Assembly: GCF_004357905.1 (NCBI RefSeq)
Contig: NZ_SMTT01000003.1
Coordinates: 62,001 to 126,000 of the forward strand
Reading direction: 5' to 3'
From: Campylobacter lari
Lineage (GTDB): Bacteria; Campylobacterota; Campylobacteria; Campylobacterales; Campylobacteraceae
DNA: 64,000 nucleotides
The position numbers and the translations under genes were made by a program. The notes beneath the pieces are model-generated. The model did no database searches. It had not been told where the DNA came from and worked only from the letters and a program-made list of their open reading frames with translations. This document shows, one piece after another, positions 46,736 through 56,340 of this stretch (within the stretch, counting starts at the first letter, position 1; every line of letters begins with the position of its first letter).

Positions 46736-47584
46736 TTATTCTAAAGCTTCTATGTCGCTTTCATTATGATGAATAAAGCGTTCATCTTTTTCTATAGTTT
46801 CAACTAAACGCCCTACTCTTTCCCATCTAACTTTTTTATTTTCATCCCATGAAAAATAAATAAACCAAGGTTGCCCAACTATATATTTATAATCTACACT
46901 TCCCCAAAATCGACTATCGCTAGAATGATCACGGTTATCGCCCATCATAAAATATTCATTTTCAGGTACTTTATAATAATAAGCATTAAAACCATAAATA
47001 TTATTAGCACCTAATTCATCAAAAGAAGCAGGCTTCATAGCAAATTGCCCCAAATTTAAATAGCGAAAAAATACACTGTCTATATCCACTCTAGAATCAT
47101 AATGTATTCCTTTTTCCACAAAAGGCTCTTTTACAAAAAGTCTTCCGCCTATGATTTTTGTTTTATTAGGATAATAATCTTTCATATGTTCATCACCCTC
47201 AACCATACGCACATATAAGGTTTTATTTGCAAAAACTACTTCATCTCCGCCTTTGGCCACACATCTTTTTACATAGTGGATTTTTGGCTCATGCGGATAT
47301 CTAAATACCACAATATCCCCTCTTTTAGGACCTTCACCACTTACTAAATGTCCATTTTTATTAAAATCAGGTAAAACAGGAATTTCCACCCAAGGAATAT
47401 GCGGGGTTGGAATACCATAAGAAAATTTTTTTACAAATAAAAAATCCCCTACTAATAAAGTATTTTTCATAGAACCGCTTGGTATAGTAAAAGCTTGTAT
47501 AAAGAAAAATATAATCAATAAAACAACTACTAAAGTTCCCGTCCAAGATTGTGTAAATTTATAAATTTTCTTCAAAAATTTCAT
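46736..47584 (-). CDS. lepB: Signal peptidase I
   Basis: 282 residues. Membrane-anchored serine protease that removes signal peptides of exported proteins. One N-terminal membrane helix (about 15-35) precedes the catalytic Ser in PSGSMKNTLLVGD (about residue 36) and the general-base Lys in HYVKRCVAKGGDEV. The box E signature GDNRDHSSDSRFWG follows. It overlaps folD by 4 nt. It would process several proteins of this window: the EnvC-like protein, the M23 protein, both autotransporters and the small His/Cys-rich peptide. Confidence 0.96.
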   Translation of the reverse strand: MKFLKKIYKFTQSWTGTLVVVLLIIFFFIQAFTIPSGSMKNTLLVGDFLFVKKFSYGIPTPHIPWVEIPVLPDFNKNGHLVSGEGPKRGDIVVFRYPHEPKIHYVKRCVAKGGDEVVFANKTLYVRMVEGDEHMKDYYPNKTKIIGGRLFVKEPFVEKGIHYDSRVDIDSVFFRYLNLGQFAMKPASFDELGANNIYGFNAYYYKVPENEYFMMGDNRDHSSDSRFWGSVDYKYIVGQPWFIYFSWDENKKVRWERVGRLVETIEKDERFIHHNESDIEALE

Positions 47585-48429
47585 TTTTTTATCCTATTTT
47601 TAGCTGATTTTATAGTATTTTCTAAAAGCATAGCAATAGTCATAGGCCCTACTCCACCTGGTACAGGAGTGATATAACTAGCTTTTTTACTAACATTTTC
47701 AAAATCGACATCGCCTACTATTTTTCCATCAACTCTATTAATCCCAACATCAATTACCACCACACCTTCTTTAACCATATCTTCTTTTAAAAGATTTGGA
47801 CAACCTGCTGCTACGATAACAATATCAGCATTTTTTGTATAAGCTTTTAAATCTTTTGTATAAATGTGACAAATACTCACACTAGCATTAGCATTTAACA
47901 AAAGAGTGGCCATAGGACGGCCTACTATATTTGAAGCTCCTATTACAACTACACTAGCTCCTTGTAATTTTATATCATAATGTTCTAAAATTTTCATAAC
48001 GCCTAAAGGTGTACATGGTAAAAAACCACCTTTTAAATTAAGATTTAAATTTCCGACATTAAAGGGGTGAAAGCCGTCTACATCTTTATTAAAGTTAATA
48101 CTTTCTAAGATTATATCTTTATTAATATGCGATGGCAATGGAAGTTGAACTAAAATTCCATCTATACTATCATCATGATTTAAAGTATTAATCAAAGCCA
48201 AAAGCTCATTTTGAGTTGTATTTACATCAAGTTTATAAACTAAAGACTTAATTTCACATTGCTCGCAAGCTTTTGCTTTAGAACCCACATAAGTAGCACT
48301 AGCAGGATCCTCGCCTACTAAAATTACAGCCAAACAAGGCTCTATACTTTGAGCTTTAAGTTCTAATACTTCTTGTTTTAAATTTTCTTTTAACTTATCA
48401 CTTAGCTTTTTACCATCTAAAAGTGTCAT
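47581..48429 (-). CDS. folD: Bifunctional methylene-tetrahydrofolate dehydrogenase/cyclohydrolase
   Basis: 282 residues. Converts 5,10-methylene-THF to 10-formyl-THF with NADP. The catalytic region ATYVGSKAKAC holds the Tyr-x3-Lys pair, followed by DGILVQLPLP, the Rossmann segment VVIGASNIVGRPMA, and the C-terminal TPVPGGVGPMTIAML signature. The start ATG is 82 nt from the divergent cytochrome gene. It overlaps lepB by 4 nt, forming a two-gene operon. Confidence 0.96.
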   Translation of the reverse strand: MTLLDGKKLSDKLKENLKQEVLELKAQSIEPCLAVILVGEDPASATYVGSKAKACEQCEIKSLVYKLDVNTTQNELLALINTLNHDDSIDGILVQLPLPSHINKDIILESINFNKDVDGFHPFNVGNLNLNLKGGFLPCTPLGVMKILEHYDIKLQGASVVVIGASNIVGRPMATLLLNANASVSICHIYTKDLKAYTKNADIVIVAAGCPNLLKEDMVKEGVVVIDVGINRVDGKIVGDVDFENVSKKASYITPVPGGVGPMTIAMLLENTIKSAKNRIKK

Positions 48430-48510
48430 TTCTTTCCTTAAATTTTATAGCTTTCTTTAACTTAAAAAATTGTATCATAACAAAACTTCTTTTTTTGTTA
48501 AAGGCAATGA

Positions 48511-48855
48511 ATGAAAATTGTATTATTTTTATTTTTTATAATTTATGGTGCTTGGGCTGAAGATTTTATCTCTCCTAAAGAATACCAAGAGTCCCTTTAC
48601 AAAAATCCAAGAGGCATAAGTTGTGCTAAATGTCATGGCGATGGAGGTCAACAAATACTAGGTTATTACACTAAAAATGGAGAAAAAATTCCTTTTATTG
48701 TGCCAAGTATTAAAAACATTCCTTATACGCGTTTTAGAAAAATTCTAAATCAACCTCAAGAGGCAAAAAGCATTATGCCAACTTACTCGCTAACAGAAGA
48801 TGAAATAAAATCACTTTATGATTATATTACTAGCAATAAAAGGAGTAAAAAATGA
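48511..48855 (+). CDS. Small periplasmic c-type cytochrome
   Basis: 114 residues. The signal peptide (cleavage near AWA|EDF, residue 16) sends it to the periplasm. One heme-binding site, CAKCH, lies at about residue 38. A Met in [10 protein letters not shown], about 80 residues into the protein, is the likely axial ligand, and the Leu/Tyr-rich C-terminal helix [13 protein letters not shown] is typical of cytochrome c. It could carry electrons in the respiratory chain. It overlaps hemL, a heme-synthesis gene, by 4 nt, and the two are thus co-expressed. Confidence 0.9.
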   Translation: MKIVLFLFFIIYGAWAEDFISPKEYQESLYKNPRGISCAKCHGDGGQQILGYYTKNGEKIPFIVPSIKNIPYTRFRKILNQPQEAKSIMPTYSLTEDEIKSLYDYITSNKRSKK

Positions 48856-50129
48856 AAAACAATAAAAAAGCCTTTGAGGAAGCTTGTGAGCATATAGCAG
48901 GTGGGGTAGATTCCCCAGTGCGTGCTTTTGCAAGTGTAGGTAGCAATCCTTTATTTATCAAACAAGGCAAAGGTGCTTATATTAGCGATATAGAAGAAAA
49001 TACTTATATAGATTATGTGCAAAGTTGGGGACCTTTACTTTTTGGACATTGTGATGAGGATATTGAAAAAGCTTGTAAAAAAGCATTAGAGCATGGCTCG
49101 AGCTTTGGTGCGCCAACTTTAGCTGAAACTAAATTGGCCAAATTTATCTTAAAAGATTGGCCACATTTGGATAAAATCCGTTTTGTAAGTAGTGGCACTG
49201 AAGCTACTATGAGTGCTATTCGTCTTGCAAGAGGATTTAGTAAAAAAGATAAAATCATCAAATTTGAAGGATGTTATCATGGGCATTCTGATTCTTTATT
49301 GGTAAGTGCTGGAAGCGGTGCAGCTACTTTTAACACCCCAAGCTCACTAGGAGTTTTAACCGATGTAGCTAAAAATACTCTAGTAGCCGTTTATAATGAT
49401 ATTGATAGTGTTAAAAACTTAATCAATAATGATGATAATATAGCTTGTATCATCATAGAGCCAATTGCAGGAAATATGGGTTTAGTACCTGCTAAAATAG
49501 AATTTTTACAAGAGCTAAGAAAACTATGTGATGAGTATCAAATTCTTTTAATTTTTGATGAAGTTATGAGTGGCTTTAGAGCTTCATATCTTGGCTCTTT
49601 TGGGATTAATAATATAAAAGCTGATATAGTAACTTTTGGTAAGGTTATAGGCGGAGGTATTCCTGCAGCTGCTTTTGCTGCAAGAGCTGAAATCATGGAT
49701 TTATTAAGTCCTTTGGGCGGGGTATATCAAGCAGGAACACTAAGTGGCAATCCTCTTGCTATGGCTGCAGGTTATGCGAGCTTAAAAAAAGCAAGAAATT
49801 ATGAAGGCTTATATGAAAAATTAGAAAAACTAGGCAAAAGACTTACCCAAGGCTTTAAAGAAGCTGCAAATGATTGCAAAATTCCTTTGCAAGTTAATTG
49901 CGTTGGTTCTATGTTTGGATTTTTCTTTTGTGAAAACCCTGTTAATAATTATCAAGACGCTTTAAAATCAGATACTAAATTATTTGCCAAATTTCATGCG
50001 CAGATGCTAAGCAAAGGTGTATATTTAGCACCATCTCAATTTGAAACAGGTTTTATATGTGAATGTATGGATAAAAAAATCATTGATAAAACTATACAAG
50101 CAGCACAAGAAAGTTTTAAAGCATTATGA
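48852..50129 (+). CDS. hemL: Glutamate-1-semialdehyde 2,1-aminomutase
   Basis: 425 residues. PLP/PMP enzyme producing 5-aminolevulinate in the C5 heme pathway. Seen: [15 protein letters not shown], the [18 protein letters not shown] phosphate-binding region, DEVMSGFR, and the Schiff-base Lys in [16 protein letters not shown] (about residue 263). Length is standard. It overlaps the cytochrome gene upstream (ATGA) and the AtpZ-like gene downstream (4 nt). Confidence 0.96.
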   Translation: MKNNKKAFEEACEHIAGGVDSPVRAFASVGSNPLFIKQGKGAYISDIEENTYIDYVQSWGPLLFGHCDEDIEKACKKALEHGSSFGAPTLAETKLAKFILKDWPHLDKIRFVSSGTEATMSAIRLARGFSKKDKIIKFEGCYHGHSDSLLVSAGSGAATFNTPSSLGVLTDVAKNTLVAVYNDIDSVKNLINNDDNIACIIIEPIAGNMGLVPAKIEFLQELRKLCDEYQILLIFDEVMSGFRASYLGSFGINNIKADIVTFGKVIGGGIPAAAFAARAEIMDLLSPLGGVYQAGTLSGNPLAMAAGYASLKKARNYEGLYEKLEKLGKRLTQGFKEAANDCKIPLQVNCVGSMFGFFFCENPVNNYQDALKSDTKLFAKFHAQMLSKGVYLAPSQFETGFICECMDKKIIDKTIQAAQESFKAL

Positions 50130-50404
50130 ATAAAAGACAAAAAATCATTCGCAAAGGTATAGAAGCTGCAGATGGATTAAGCCTTGGTATATCCATGGTT
50201 GTGGCTGTTTTAATCGGAGTTGGTATAGGCTATTTTTTAAAAAACTTAACCGGTATTGTTTGGCTTTTTTGGGTAGGAGTGTTTATAGGGGTAGCTGCGG
50301 CGATTTTAAATGTTTACAAAGCCTATAAAGCACAAGTAAAAAGTTACGAAGAATTTAAAGAAGAAAATCGCTATAAAGATTTAAAAAATGATCCTAAAGC
50401 CTAA
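50126..50404 (+). CDS. AtpZ/AtpI-like two-helix membrane protein
   Basis: 92 residues with two hydrophobic helices (about 20-40 and 45-65, [18 protein letters not shown] and [17 protein letters not shown]) and the conserved GLSLGISM-N...N-Y layout of the AtpZ/AtpI family. Such proteins help F0F1-ATP synthase assembly or magnesium supply. The atp operon is not here, so the role is inferred from family. It overlaps hemL by 4 nt and the next membrane-protein gene by 17 nt. Confidence 0.8.
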   Translation: MNKRQKIIRKGIEAADGLSLGISMVVAVLIGVGIGYFLKNLTGIVWLFWVGVFIGVAAAILNVYKAYKAQVKSYEEFKEENRYKDLKNDPKA

Positions 50405-50873
50405 AATTTTATTAAAACTCTTGCTAGGATTAAATTTACTTTTCTTAGCAGGAGTTTTTTTTTACAAAGAATTAAGCTTTAAAACCTTTATAAGCTTTGA
50501 ATTTGGCTTTTTAGCTCAAAATTTAATCATTCTAATATCTTTTTTAAATTATAAAAATTTTATTTTTAAAGCAGCTAAAAATTATGATTTTACGCAAAGA
50601 CCTTTACAAATTTTTGCTAAAAAACAATATTCTTTGCCAAAAATTATAAAATTTATCTATATAGATGACGATTTAAAACCAAAATTTAAAAGTATTTTTA
50701 AAAACGCGTTAGCTTTTTTTTCTTTATTTAAAATTTTTGCTTATGTGTTTTTAATAGCAGGATTTTTATTTTTAGAGTTTCAAGGTTTAATGAGTATTTT
50801 TGCCTTGTTTTGTGCAATGTTTGTCACACCCATAGCGGTATTAATATATAATTTTTTAATAAGAAAATGTTAA
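50388..50873 (+). CDS. Hypothetical membrane protein
   Basis: 161 residues with four hydrophobic segments (about 8-26, 33-52, 104-124 and 131-155). A basic cytoplasmic-type loop lies between the second and third. No family motif is recognised. It is overlapped on both sides by neighbouring genes (17 nt with the AtpZ-like gene and 7 nt with the MFS gene), so it belongs to the hemL-fliK-like operon. Its function is unknown. Confidence 0.75.
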   Translation: MILKPKILLKLLLGLNLLFLAGVFFYKELSFKTFISFEFGFLAQNLIILISFLNYKNFIFKAAKNYDFTQRPLQIFAKKQYSLPKIIKFIYIDDDLKPKFKSIFKNALAFFSLFKIFAYVFLIAGFLFLEFQGLMSIFALFCAMFVTPIAVLIYNFLIRKC

Positions 50874-52063
50874 GCTCAAAAAGAACGATTAGATCACTAA
50901 CAGCATTATTTCTTGGTATGATTTTTGTTTTCATAGGAAGTGCTTTAACAGTAAATTCCATAGCTATTATTTTAAAGCATAATAATGTTAGTAATTTTTA
51001 TATAGGCGTAATAGGAAGTTGTTATTTTCTTGGTGCTATGGTAAGTACAATTAGTGCCCATAGAATAGTTTCTAAAGTAGGACATATAAGATCATTTGGA
51101 ATTTTTGCTATTATTTTTGGTATAGCCACCATGCTTCATAGTTTAAATTCTAATCTTTATTTTTGGATGTTTTTAAGATTTTTGCTAGGTTTTTGCTATT
51201 ATGCGCTTTTAATGGTAATAGAATCATGGCTTAATGAAAAAGCAAAAAACACTATTCGCTCAAGAGTGATAGCCTTTTATGAGGTTGTATTTTACTCATC
51301 ATCAGGTTTTGGAATTTTACTTATGTCTTTTGACTTTCCAAGTAATACAGTATTTATTTTAAGCGCTAGTTTTATTATGTTTGCTTCCATTCCTTTATTT
51401 TTAATCCGCATTAAAGAGCCTATTTTGCCACAAAAAACAAAAATTTCCATTCCTAAGGTTTTTGATATAGTGCCTTTAGCCTTAGTAACAAGTTTTATAG
51501 CGGGCATGCTTTTAAATGGCTTTTTTTCCATGGCTTCTTTATTTGTACTTATACAAGGATTTGGCGCAAAAGAAGCTTCTATTTTTATTTTCTCTACTAT
51601 GGTAGGTGGCTTTATTTCGCAACTTTATATCGGAACTCTTTCTGACAAAATTAGCAGAAAATTTGCCATTATATTGTGTGCTTTTATTGCTTTAAGCGCT
51701 ATGCTTTGCATACTACTTTTAGAATATAATATTTATCTAAAATACTTTTTTGGATTTTTGCTAGGCATGGGTATGTGTTGTTTATACGCTCTTTCTTTAG
51801 CAAGAGCAAATGATATGCTTGATAATCCTAGCAAAAGAGTTGAACTTGGCAGAGCAGTTCTTTTTACCTATTCTTTTGGTGCTTTATTCGCGCCTGCAGT
51901 TTTGGGAACTTTGATGTATTATTTTCAAGCTTATGGCTTTATGTATTTTTATATAGTTTTATTAAGTATTTTGATACTATTTGCCATAGATAAACCAAAA
52001 TTTAAAAAACTTACCAAATTTAAAAGAAAACCTGGTAATATGGTAATGCTAGATGATAACTAA
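50867..52063 (+). CDS. Major facilitator superfamily transporter
   Basis: 398 residues with 12 predicted membrane helices. The loop-2/3-type motif appears as GAMVSTISAHRIVSKVG and the second-half copy as LYIGTLSDKISRK, typical of MFS drug and metabolite carriers. The direction is probably export in the YcaD-like subgroup, judging from the N-terminal layout. The substrate cannot be predicted. It overlaps the FliK-like gene by 11 nt. Confidence 0.88.
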   Translation: MLSSKRTIRSLTALFLGMIFVFIGSALTVNSIAIILKHNNVSNFYIGVIGSCYFLGAMVSTISAHRIVSKVGHIRSFGIFAIIFGIATMLHSLNSNLYFWMFLRFLLGFCYYALLMVIESWLNEKAKNTIRSRVIAFYEVVFYSSSGFGILLMSFDFPSNTVFILSASFIMFASIPLFLIRIKEPILPQKTKISIPKVFDIVPLALVTSFIAGMLLNGFFSMASLFVLIQGFGAKEASIFIFSTMVGGFISQLYIGTLSDKISRKFAIILCAFIALSAMLCILLLEYNIYLKYFFGFLLGMGMCCLYALSLARANDMLDNPSKRVELGRAVLFTYSFGALFAPAVLGTLMYYFQAYGFMYFYIVLLSILILFAIDKPKFKKLTKFKRKPGNMVMLDDN

Positions 52064-54062
52064 TATCTCTAATAATCAAAATCAGTTTGCAAAAAATGAA
52101 ACAAATAAAGAAAATAAAAGTGAAAAATCAGACAAAAAAACCTCTCTCAATGATGTGTTAAAAAATCCTTTATTTTCCAAAAGCGATTCTGAAGTTAAAT
52201 TACCCAAAGATTATGTTAGCAAAATTGATCAAAAACTACAAGAATTACTTAATAAACTTTTAGATCAAATCAAAACCAATAAAGATCCTGATTTGGCAGT
52301 ATTAAAAAATCATAAAGATTTAAATTTTGCACCTAATTTTGCCAATGAAGTAAAAAAACTCCAAGTAGAGCTTTCAAAAAATCCTGAATTTGAAAAACTG
52401 CTTAAAATTTTAGAAGATTTAGTCAAGCCTGCTAAAGATATTAATAATAAAAATCTTTCATCTTTAGTGAAAAATTCAGGCATATTTTTAGAAGCAAAAC
52501 TCAATCATTCTTTAAAAGAACAAAATTTACCACAGAGTTTTTTTAATCTTTTAAGTACTATAAAAGGCGCTACAAGTGAAAATTTAAAACACGATATAAG
52601 TAATTTAGATCTTAAAAATCTTGATACTACAAGCACCTTAAAAGAGCTTATTCACATCTTACAAAATCACAAAAAAGATAATAAAATTTCTTTGGAAAAT
52701 ACAAACTACAAAACACTTTTTAAGCTATTTGATAAAATAGAAAATTTTAAAAATTATATCAATAAAAACCCAAGTTCTATTAGTCAAGAAAAACTCCAAA
52801 ATATTGCGGATAATTTTATCAAAAATCTTAATAAAAATTTAACACTTATCAACAAAGAACTAGCTAAACCCGAAAACATAAAAATTCAAAACACTCATAT
52901 ACTAAAAGAGCTTAGCCAAAATATAAAAGATTTTATAATACTTTTAAAAGATATAAAAAATCACAAAAACAAAACCGAAACAACGCAAGAAAATTTAAAT
53001 AAAACTCCACACACTAAAGACATCAAAGAAGAGTTAAAAGAAGAAATAAAAACTCCACAAAAAAGCACAGAGGATAAAAAAGAAACTCAACAAAAACAAG
53101 AAAGCATAGCAAAAGATAAAGAAATTCAAAACACAAAAGAAGAAAAAATACCACAAAGTAAAGATATCAAAGAAAATCCCAAAGAAGAGCCAAAAACACC
53201 ACAAAAAAATACTGAAGATTTAAGTAAAAATGATAATAAAAGTCAAAATTTACAAACAAATAATACTAAGTTAGAGGATATATTTAAAAGCACTTCAGGC
53301 AAAATTTTACTAGAAGATATTTTCAAACAAAATGTAAGCAAAAATCTTAATTTTAGCCAAAATTTACAAGAAGAGCTTTTAAACAATCTAAACAAAGAAC
53401 TAGGCTTAATAGGAAGAAAACTCAATGAAGTTTTAAAAGCTTTAGATCCTAAAAATTATGAGGCAAAAAATTCTTTAGATGATATAAAAAATATAGAAAA
53501 AAAATTAGAACTTTCTATAAAAGATCTTGGAAAAATCACCCAAAAAGATAGCACAGAAATTTCTTCAGAATTACAAAAAGATATTAAATCCACTCTTTTG
53601 CAAGTTTCTAATCTAGCCAAAAATTTAGACAATGAAAGCATACTAAATCAAGCAAATCGTCTTATAGCTCAGCTTGAATTTAACCAACTTTTATCTTTAG
53701 CCAATAATAGCATTCATACTTTTTTACCTTTTTTTTGGGATGATTTAGAAAAATCTAATGTAGTTTTTAAGCGCGGTAAAAAAGATAAATTTTATGCACA
53801 AATTAATCTTGAATTTGAAAAATTAGGAAAAATCAATGTATTTTTATCTCTAAGTAATGATAAATACATCGATATAAATATGATGATAGAAAATGCTAAT
53901 TTTAGAAAAAAACTTTATGAAAGAGCACATGAACTAAAAAAAGCCTTAGTTAAAGTAGGACTTCTAAGCTCTAATTTTTTCATCAGCGATATAATTAAAA
54001 GTAAATTTCACAATCAAGAAGAATATAATGACTTTAATATGGGTTTTGACACAAGGGCTTAA
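52053..54062 (+). CDS. FliK-like hook-length-control-type protein
   Basis: 669 residues, very rich in Lys, Asn, Glu and Gln. The N-terminal two thirds is low-complexity and probably extended or coiled. It includes an imperfect repeat, KDIKEELKEEIKTPQKSTED (about residue 322) and KDIKENPKEEPKTPQKNTED (about 369). The C-terminal part (about 540-660: LIAQLEFNQLLSL, FYAQINLEFEKLGKINVFLSL) resembles the globular domain of hook-length control proteins. The next gene encodes an FlhB C-terminal homologue, the partner such domains bind. I infer a flagellar export role; it may not be the principal FliK. Confidence 0.65.
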   Translation: MITNISNNQNQFAKNETNKENKSEKSDKKTSLNDVLKNPLFSKSDSEVKLPKDYVSKIDQKLQELLNKLLDQIKTNKDPDLAVLKNHKDLNFAPNFANEVKKLQVELSKNPEFEKLLKILEDLVKPAKDINNKNLSSLVKNSGIFLEAKLNHSLKEQNLPQSFFNLLSTIKGATSENLKHDISNLDLKNLDTTSTLKELIHILQNHKKDNKISLENTNYKTLFKLFDKIENFKNYINKNPSSISQEKLQNIADNFIKNLNKNLTLINKELAKPENIKIQNTHILKELSQNIKDFIILLKDIKNHKNKTETTQENLNKTPHTKDIKEELKEEIKTPQKSTEDKKETQQKQESIAKDKEIQNTKEEKIPQSKDIKENPKEEPKTPQKNTEDLSKNDNKSQNLQTNNTKLEDIFKSTSGKILLEDIFKQNVSKNLNFSQNLQEELLNNLNKELGLIGRKLNEVLKALDPKNYEAKNSLDDIKNIEKKLELSIKDLGKITQKDSTEISSELQKDIKSTLLQVSNLAKNLDNESILNQANRLIAQLEFNQLLSLANNSIHTFLPFFWDDLEKSNVVFKRGKKDKFYAQINLEFEKLGKINVFLSLSNDKYIDINMMIENANFRKKLYERAHELKKALVKVGLLSSNFFISDIIKSKFHNQEEYNDFNMGFDTRA

Positions 54063-54064
54063 AA

Positions 54065-54355
54065 ATGGCTAAAAAAACAAAAAAAGCCGTTGCGCTAGGC
54101 TATAACAAAGAAGAACAAAATGCACCAAAAATCCTAGCTAATGCCAAAGGTGAAAACGCTGCTAAAATCATCTCTTTAGCCAAAGAAAATGGCATACCCA
54201 TAAAAGAAGACAAAGACTTAGTAGAAGTGCTTAGCAAACTTGATCTAGGCGATGAAATCCCACCTAATATGTATAAAGCAGTGGCTGAAATTTTTGCCTT
54301 TTTATATAAAGTTGCTAATGAAGATGAGACTAAGCAAAGTCCGCAATCTTCTTAG
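54065..54355 (+). CDS. FlhB C-terminal-like protein (FlhX)
   Basis: 96 residues corresponding to the cytoplasmic C-terminal half of the export switch protein FlhB. KAVALGYNKEEQNAPKILA matches the segment after the autocleavage site of FlhB, and GIPIKEDKDLVEVLSKLDLGDEIPP is the characteristic rest. The membrane part and the NPTH cleavage site are absent, as in the FlhX proteins of Campylobacter and Helicobacter, which can replace the cleaved FlhB fragment. It starts 2 nt after the FliK-like stop and overlaps the convergent psd gene by 26 nt. Confidence 0.85.
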   Translation: MAKKTKKAVALGYNKEEQNAPKILANAKGENAAKIISLAKENGIPIKEDKDLVEVLSKLDLGDEIPPNMYKAVAEIFAFLYKVANEDETKQSPQSS

Positions 54356-55139
54356 AAAATTCAACTTGCTCATAAGCATTTTTACTAAATTTTAAAAACC
54401 CTTTTTGAGCGATTAAAACTATAGTTGAACCTAGTTCAAAATTTCCAAGTCTTTGGCCTTTTTTTACAAAAAGATCTTCATAGGTATGAGTAAAATCAAA
54501 ATTTGCAGCATTAGTTTGTATGCTAGCATCAAAGCTAAAGTGCATTTTACCGACATTTAGTGCACCCACAAATACCATCCAAAGTATAAATTTTCCTTCC
54601 ACTAAGCACTTTAAAACTACTCTTTCGTTTTTAGTATAAAGGTTTATAATCTTAGCTAACTTTGCCTCACTCACACTAAATAAGGCCCCGCTCATATAAG
54701 TAGCACTTAAAATTTGCATATTACAAGGTGCATGATAATGATGATAATCTTTTGGAGACAAATAAATATTTGCATAATCTATGCCACTTTCTAATTCTTC
54801 TTTACTAGCTGAGTTTTTTAAAAGCTCTTCTATACTATAACTTGAACCTTTAACGCTAAAGGCTAAATTTTCTTTTAAATCATTTTGAAAGCTACTTCCA
54901 AGTTCTAAAATTTTACCATCACTTGGACTTATAAAGCCATCTTCTAATTCTCGCTCATTTAATAAAGTTCTTGTAAATAAAGCATTTAAACTCTCATATT
55001 CTTCTAAAGGTTTGAATTCACTCATATTGATATTAAAAGCATTTACATAAGCTTTATTAATATTTTTTTGTATAATTTTTGGAAATTTATATTTTGCTAT
55101 GATTCCAAACATTTTTGAAGCACTATTGCTAAATCCCAC
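54330..55139 (-). CDS. psd: Phosphatidylserine decarboxylase
   Basis: 269-residue proenzyme that makes phosphatidylethanolamine at the membrane. The LGST motif in NFELGSTIVLI near the C-terminus (about residue 235) is the self-cleavage site; the Ser becomes the pyruvoyl group. DYHHYHAP in the middle (about residue 133) is the conserved His region. The start is adjacent to the metallophosphoesterase stop, and the 3' end overlaps flhX for 26 nt on the opposite strand. Confidence 0.95.
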   Translation of the reverse strand: MGFSNSASKMFGIIAKYKFPKIIQKNINKAYVNAFNINMSEFKPLEEYESLNALFTRTLLNERELEDGFISPSDGKILELGSSFQNDLKENLAFSVKGSSYSIEELLKNSASKEELESGIDYANIYLSPKDYHHYHAPCNMQILSATYMSGALFSVSEAKLAKIINLYTKNERVVLKCLVEGKFILWMVFVGALNVGKMHFSFDASIQTNAANFDFTHTYEDLFVKKGQRLGNFELGSTIVLIAQKGFLKFSKNAYEQVEFSKKIADFA

Positions 55140-56270
55140 TCATTCTCCTTTTAATCTAATCAAAGCTATCTCACTAGGGGCTAAAAATCTCACAGCAGGC
55201 CCCCAAAATCCAGCTCCACTACTTACATAAAGCAAGCTATCTTTGCTTAATTTATAAAGTCCATACACAAAGCCCTGCTCTAAATATACTAGCAAAGAAA
55301 AAGGGAAAATTTGTCCTGCATGTGTATGTCCTGATAAAATCAAATCAAACCCACTTATATCATAAGTTTTTACATACTTTGGTTGATGAGTGATTAAAAT
55401 ATTAACCTTTTCTTGATTGATTTGAGTTTTGATTTTTTCTATATTGCTTTCTTTAAAACCCAAACGCTTGGCAGCCAAATCCAAAGTCCCACTTAAAGTA
55501 AAATCCCCAAAATCAATACTTTCATCTTCTAAAACTTTGAAATTTTTAAGCGTTTTAAGCTTTTTGCTTATTGCATTTATATCATTATAATACTCATGAT
55601 TTCCATAAACAAAATAAGTACCATATTTTGATTTAAAATTTTCTAATAAATTAATATAAGGCATACTAGCAATATCTGCATCGATTAAATCCCCAGCTAT
55701 AATGACCATATCAGCATTTAAAATATTAACTTCATCGATTAAGGTTTTTAAAAAATCTTCTCCTAAATTTTTTCCCAAATGCACATCAGAAAGTAAAACT
55801 ATATTTAAATCTTCTTTTAAATTTTTAACTTTAATATCTACCTCATTAACCTTAGGTGTGCTAATAGCATTTACAAAACCTTTAAATACCATACTAACGC
55901 TAAGTATAATAAGCCAAGAATCAAAAATTAATTTTAAAAACTTTCTTCTTTGGACATTGAAAATTTGCTCTTTTTTATTTTCATTAAAAAAAACCCAAGA
56001 GCCAATTTCAAAAATCACTCCAAAAAGCAAGAAAAAACAAGTAACAGTAGGAAAAATAGCTAAAATATAATAAAACTTTTCATGTAAAAAGTCCCCGCGC
56101 ATATTTATAAAAAAGATTAATTCACATGCAAAAACTATTAAAACAAAAGCCAATATAAACTTTTTATAAGGTTTTAAAAAATCAACCCTACTTAAAAATC
56201 TTTTATAAATATACCAATTTGCCAAAGCAAAAAATAAAACTAATAAAGTAAAAAAAACAAATGCTCTCAT
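55140..56270 (-). CDS. Membrane-anchored metallophosphoesterase
   Basis: 376 residues. Three to four N-terminal membrane helices (residues about 3-22, 38-58, 70-92 and 115-135) are followed by a calcineurin-like domain. Its metal ligands are all visible: LLSDVHLGKN (D-x-H), IAGDLIDAD (GD), YGNHEYY (GNHE), ITHQPK and LSGHTHAGQ (GHTH). It resembles YkuE/LpxH-like phosphoesterases acting at membranes, but the substrate is unknown. Its stop abuts the psd start, suggesting a shared role in lipid metabolism; this is only inferred. Confidence 0.88.
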   Translation of the reverse strand: MRAFVFFTLLVLFFALANWYIYKRFLSRVDFLKPYKKFILAFVLIVFACELIFFINMRGDFLHEKFYYILAIFPTVTCFFLLFGVIFEIGSWVFFNENKKEQIFNVQRRKFLKLIFDSWLIILSVSMVFKGFVNAISTPKVNEVDIKVKNLKEDLNIVLLSDVHLGKNLGEDFLKTLIDEVNILNADMVIIAGDLIDADIASMPYINLLENFKSKYGTYFVYGNHEYYNDINAISKKLKTLKNFKVLEDESIDFGDFTLSGTLDLAAKRLGFKESNIEKIKTQINQEKVNILITHQPKYVKTYDISGFDLILSGHTHAGQIFPFSLLVYLEQGFVYGLYKLSKDSLLYVSSGAGFWGPAVRFLAPSEIALIRLKGE

Positions 56271-56340
56271 GGCGTAATTTTATTTAAGCAAAATTAATAC
56301 TTTTTAAAGTAAAATCGTAAAAAACATTTGGGAAAGAAAT

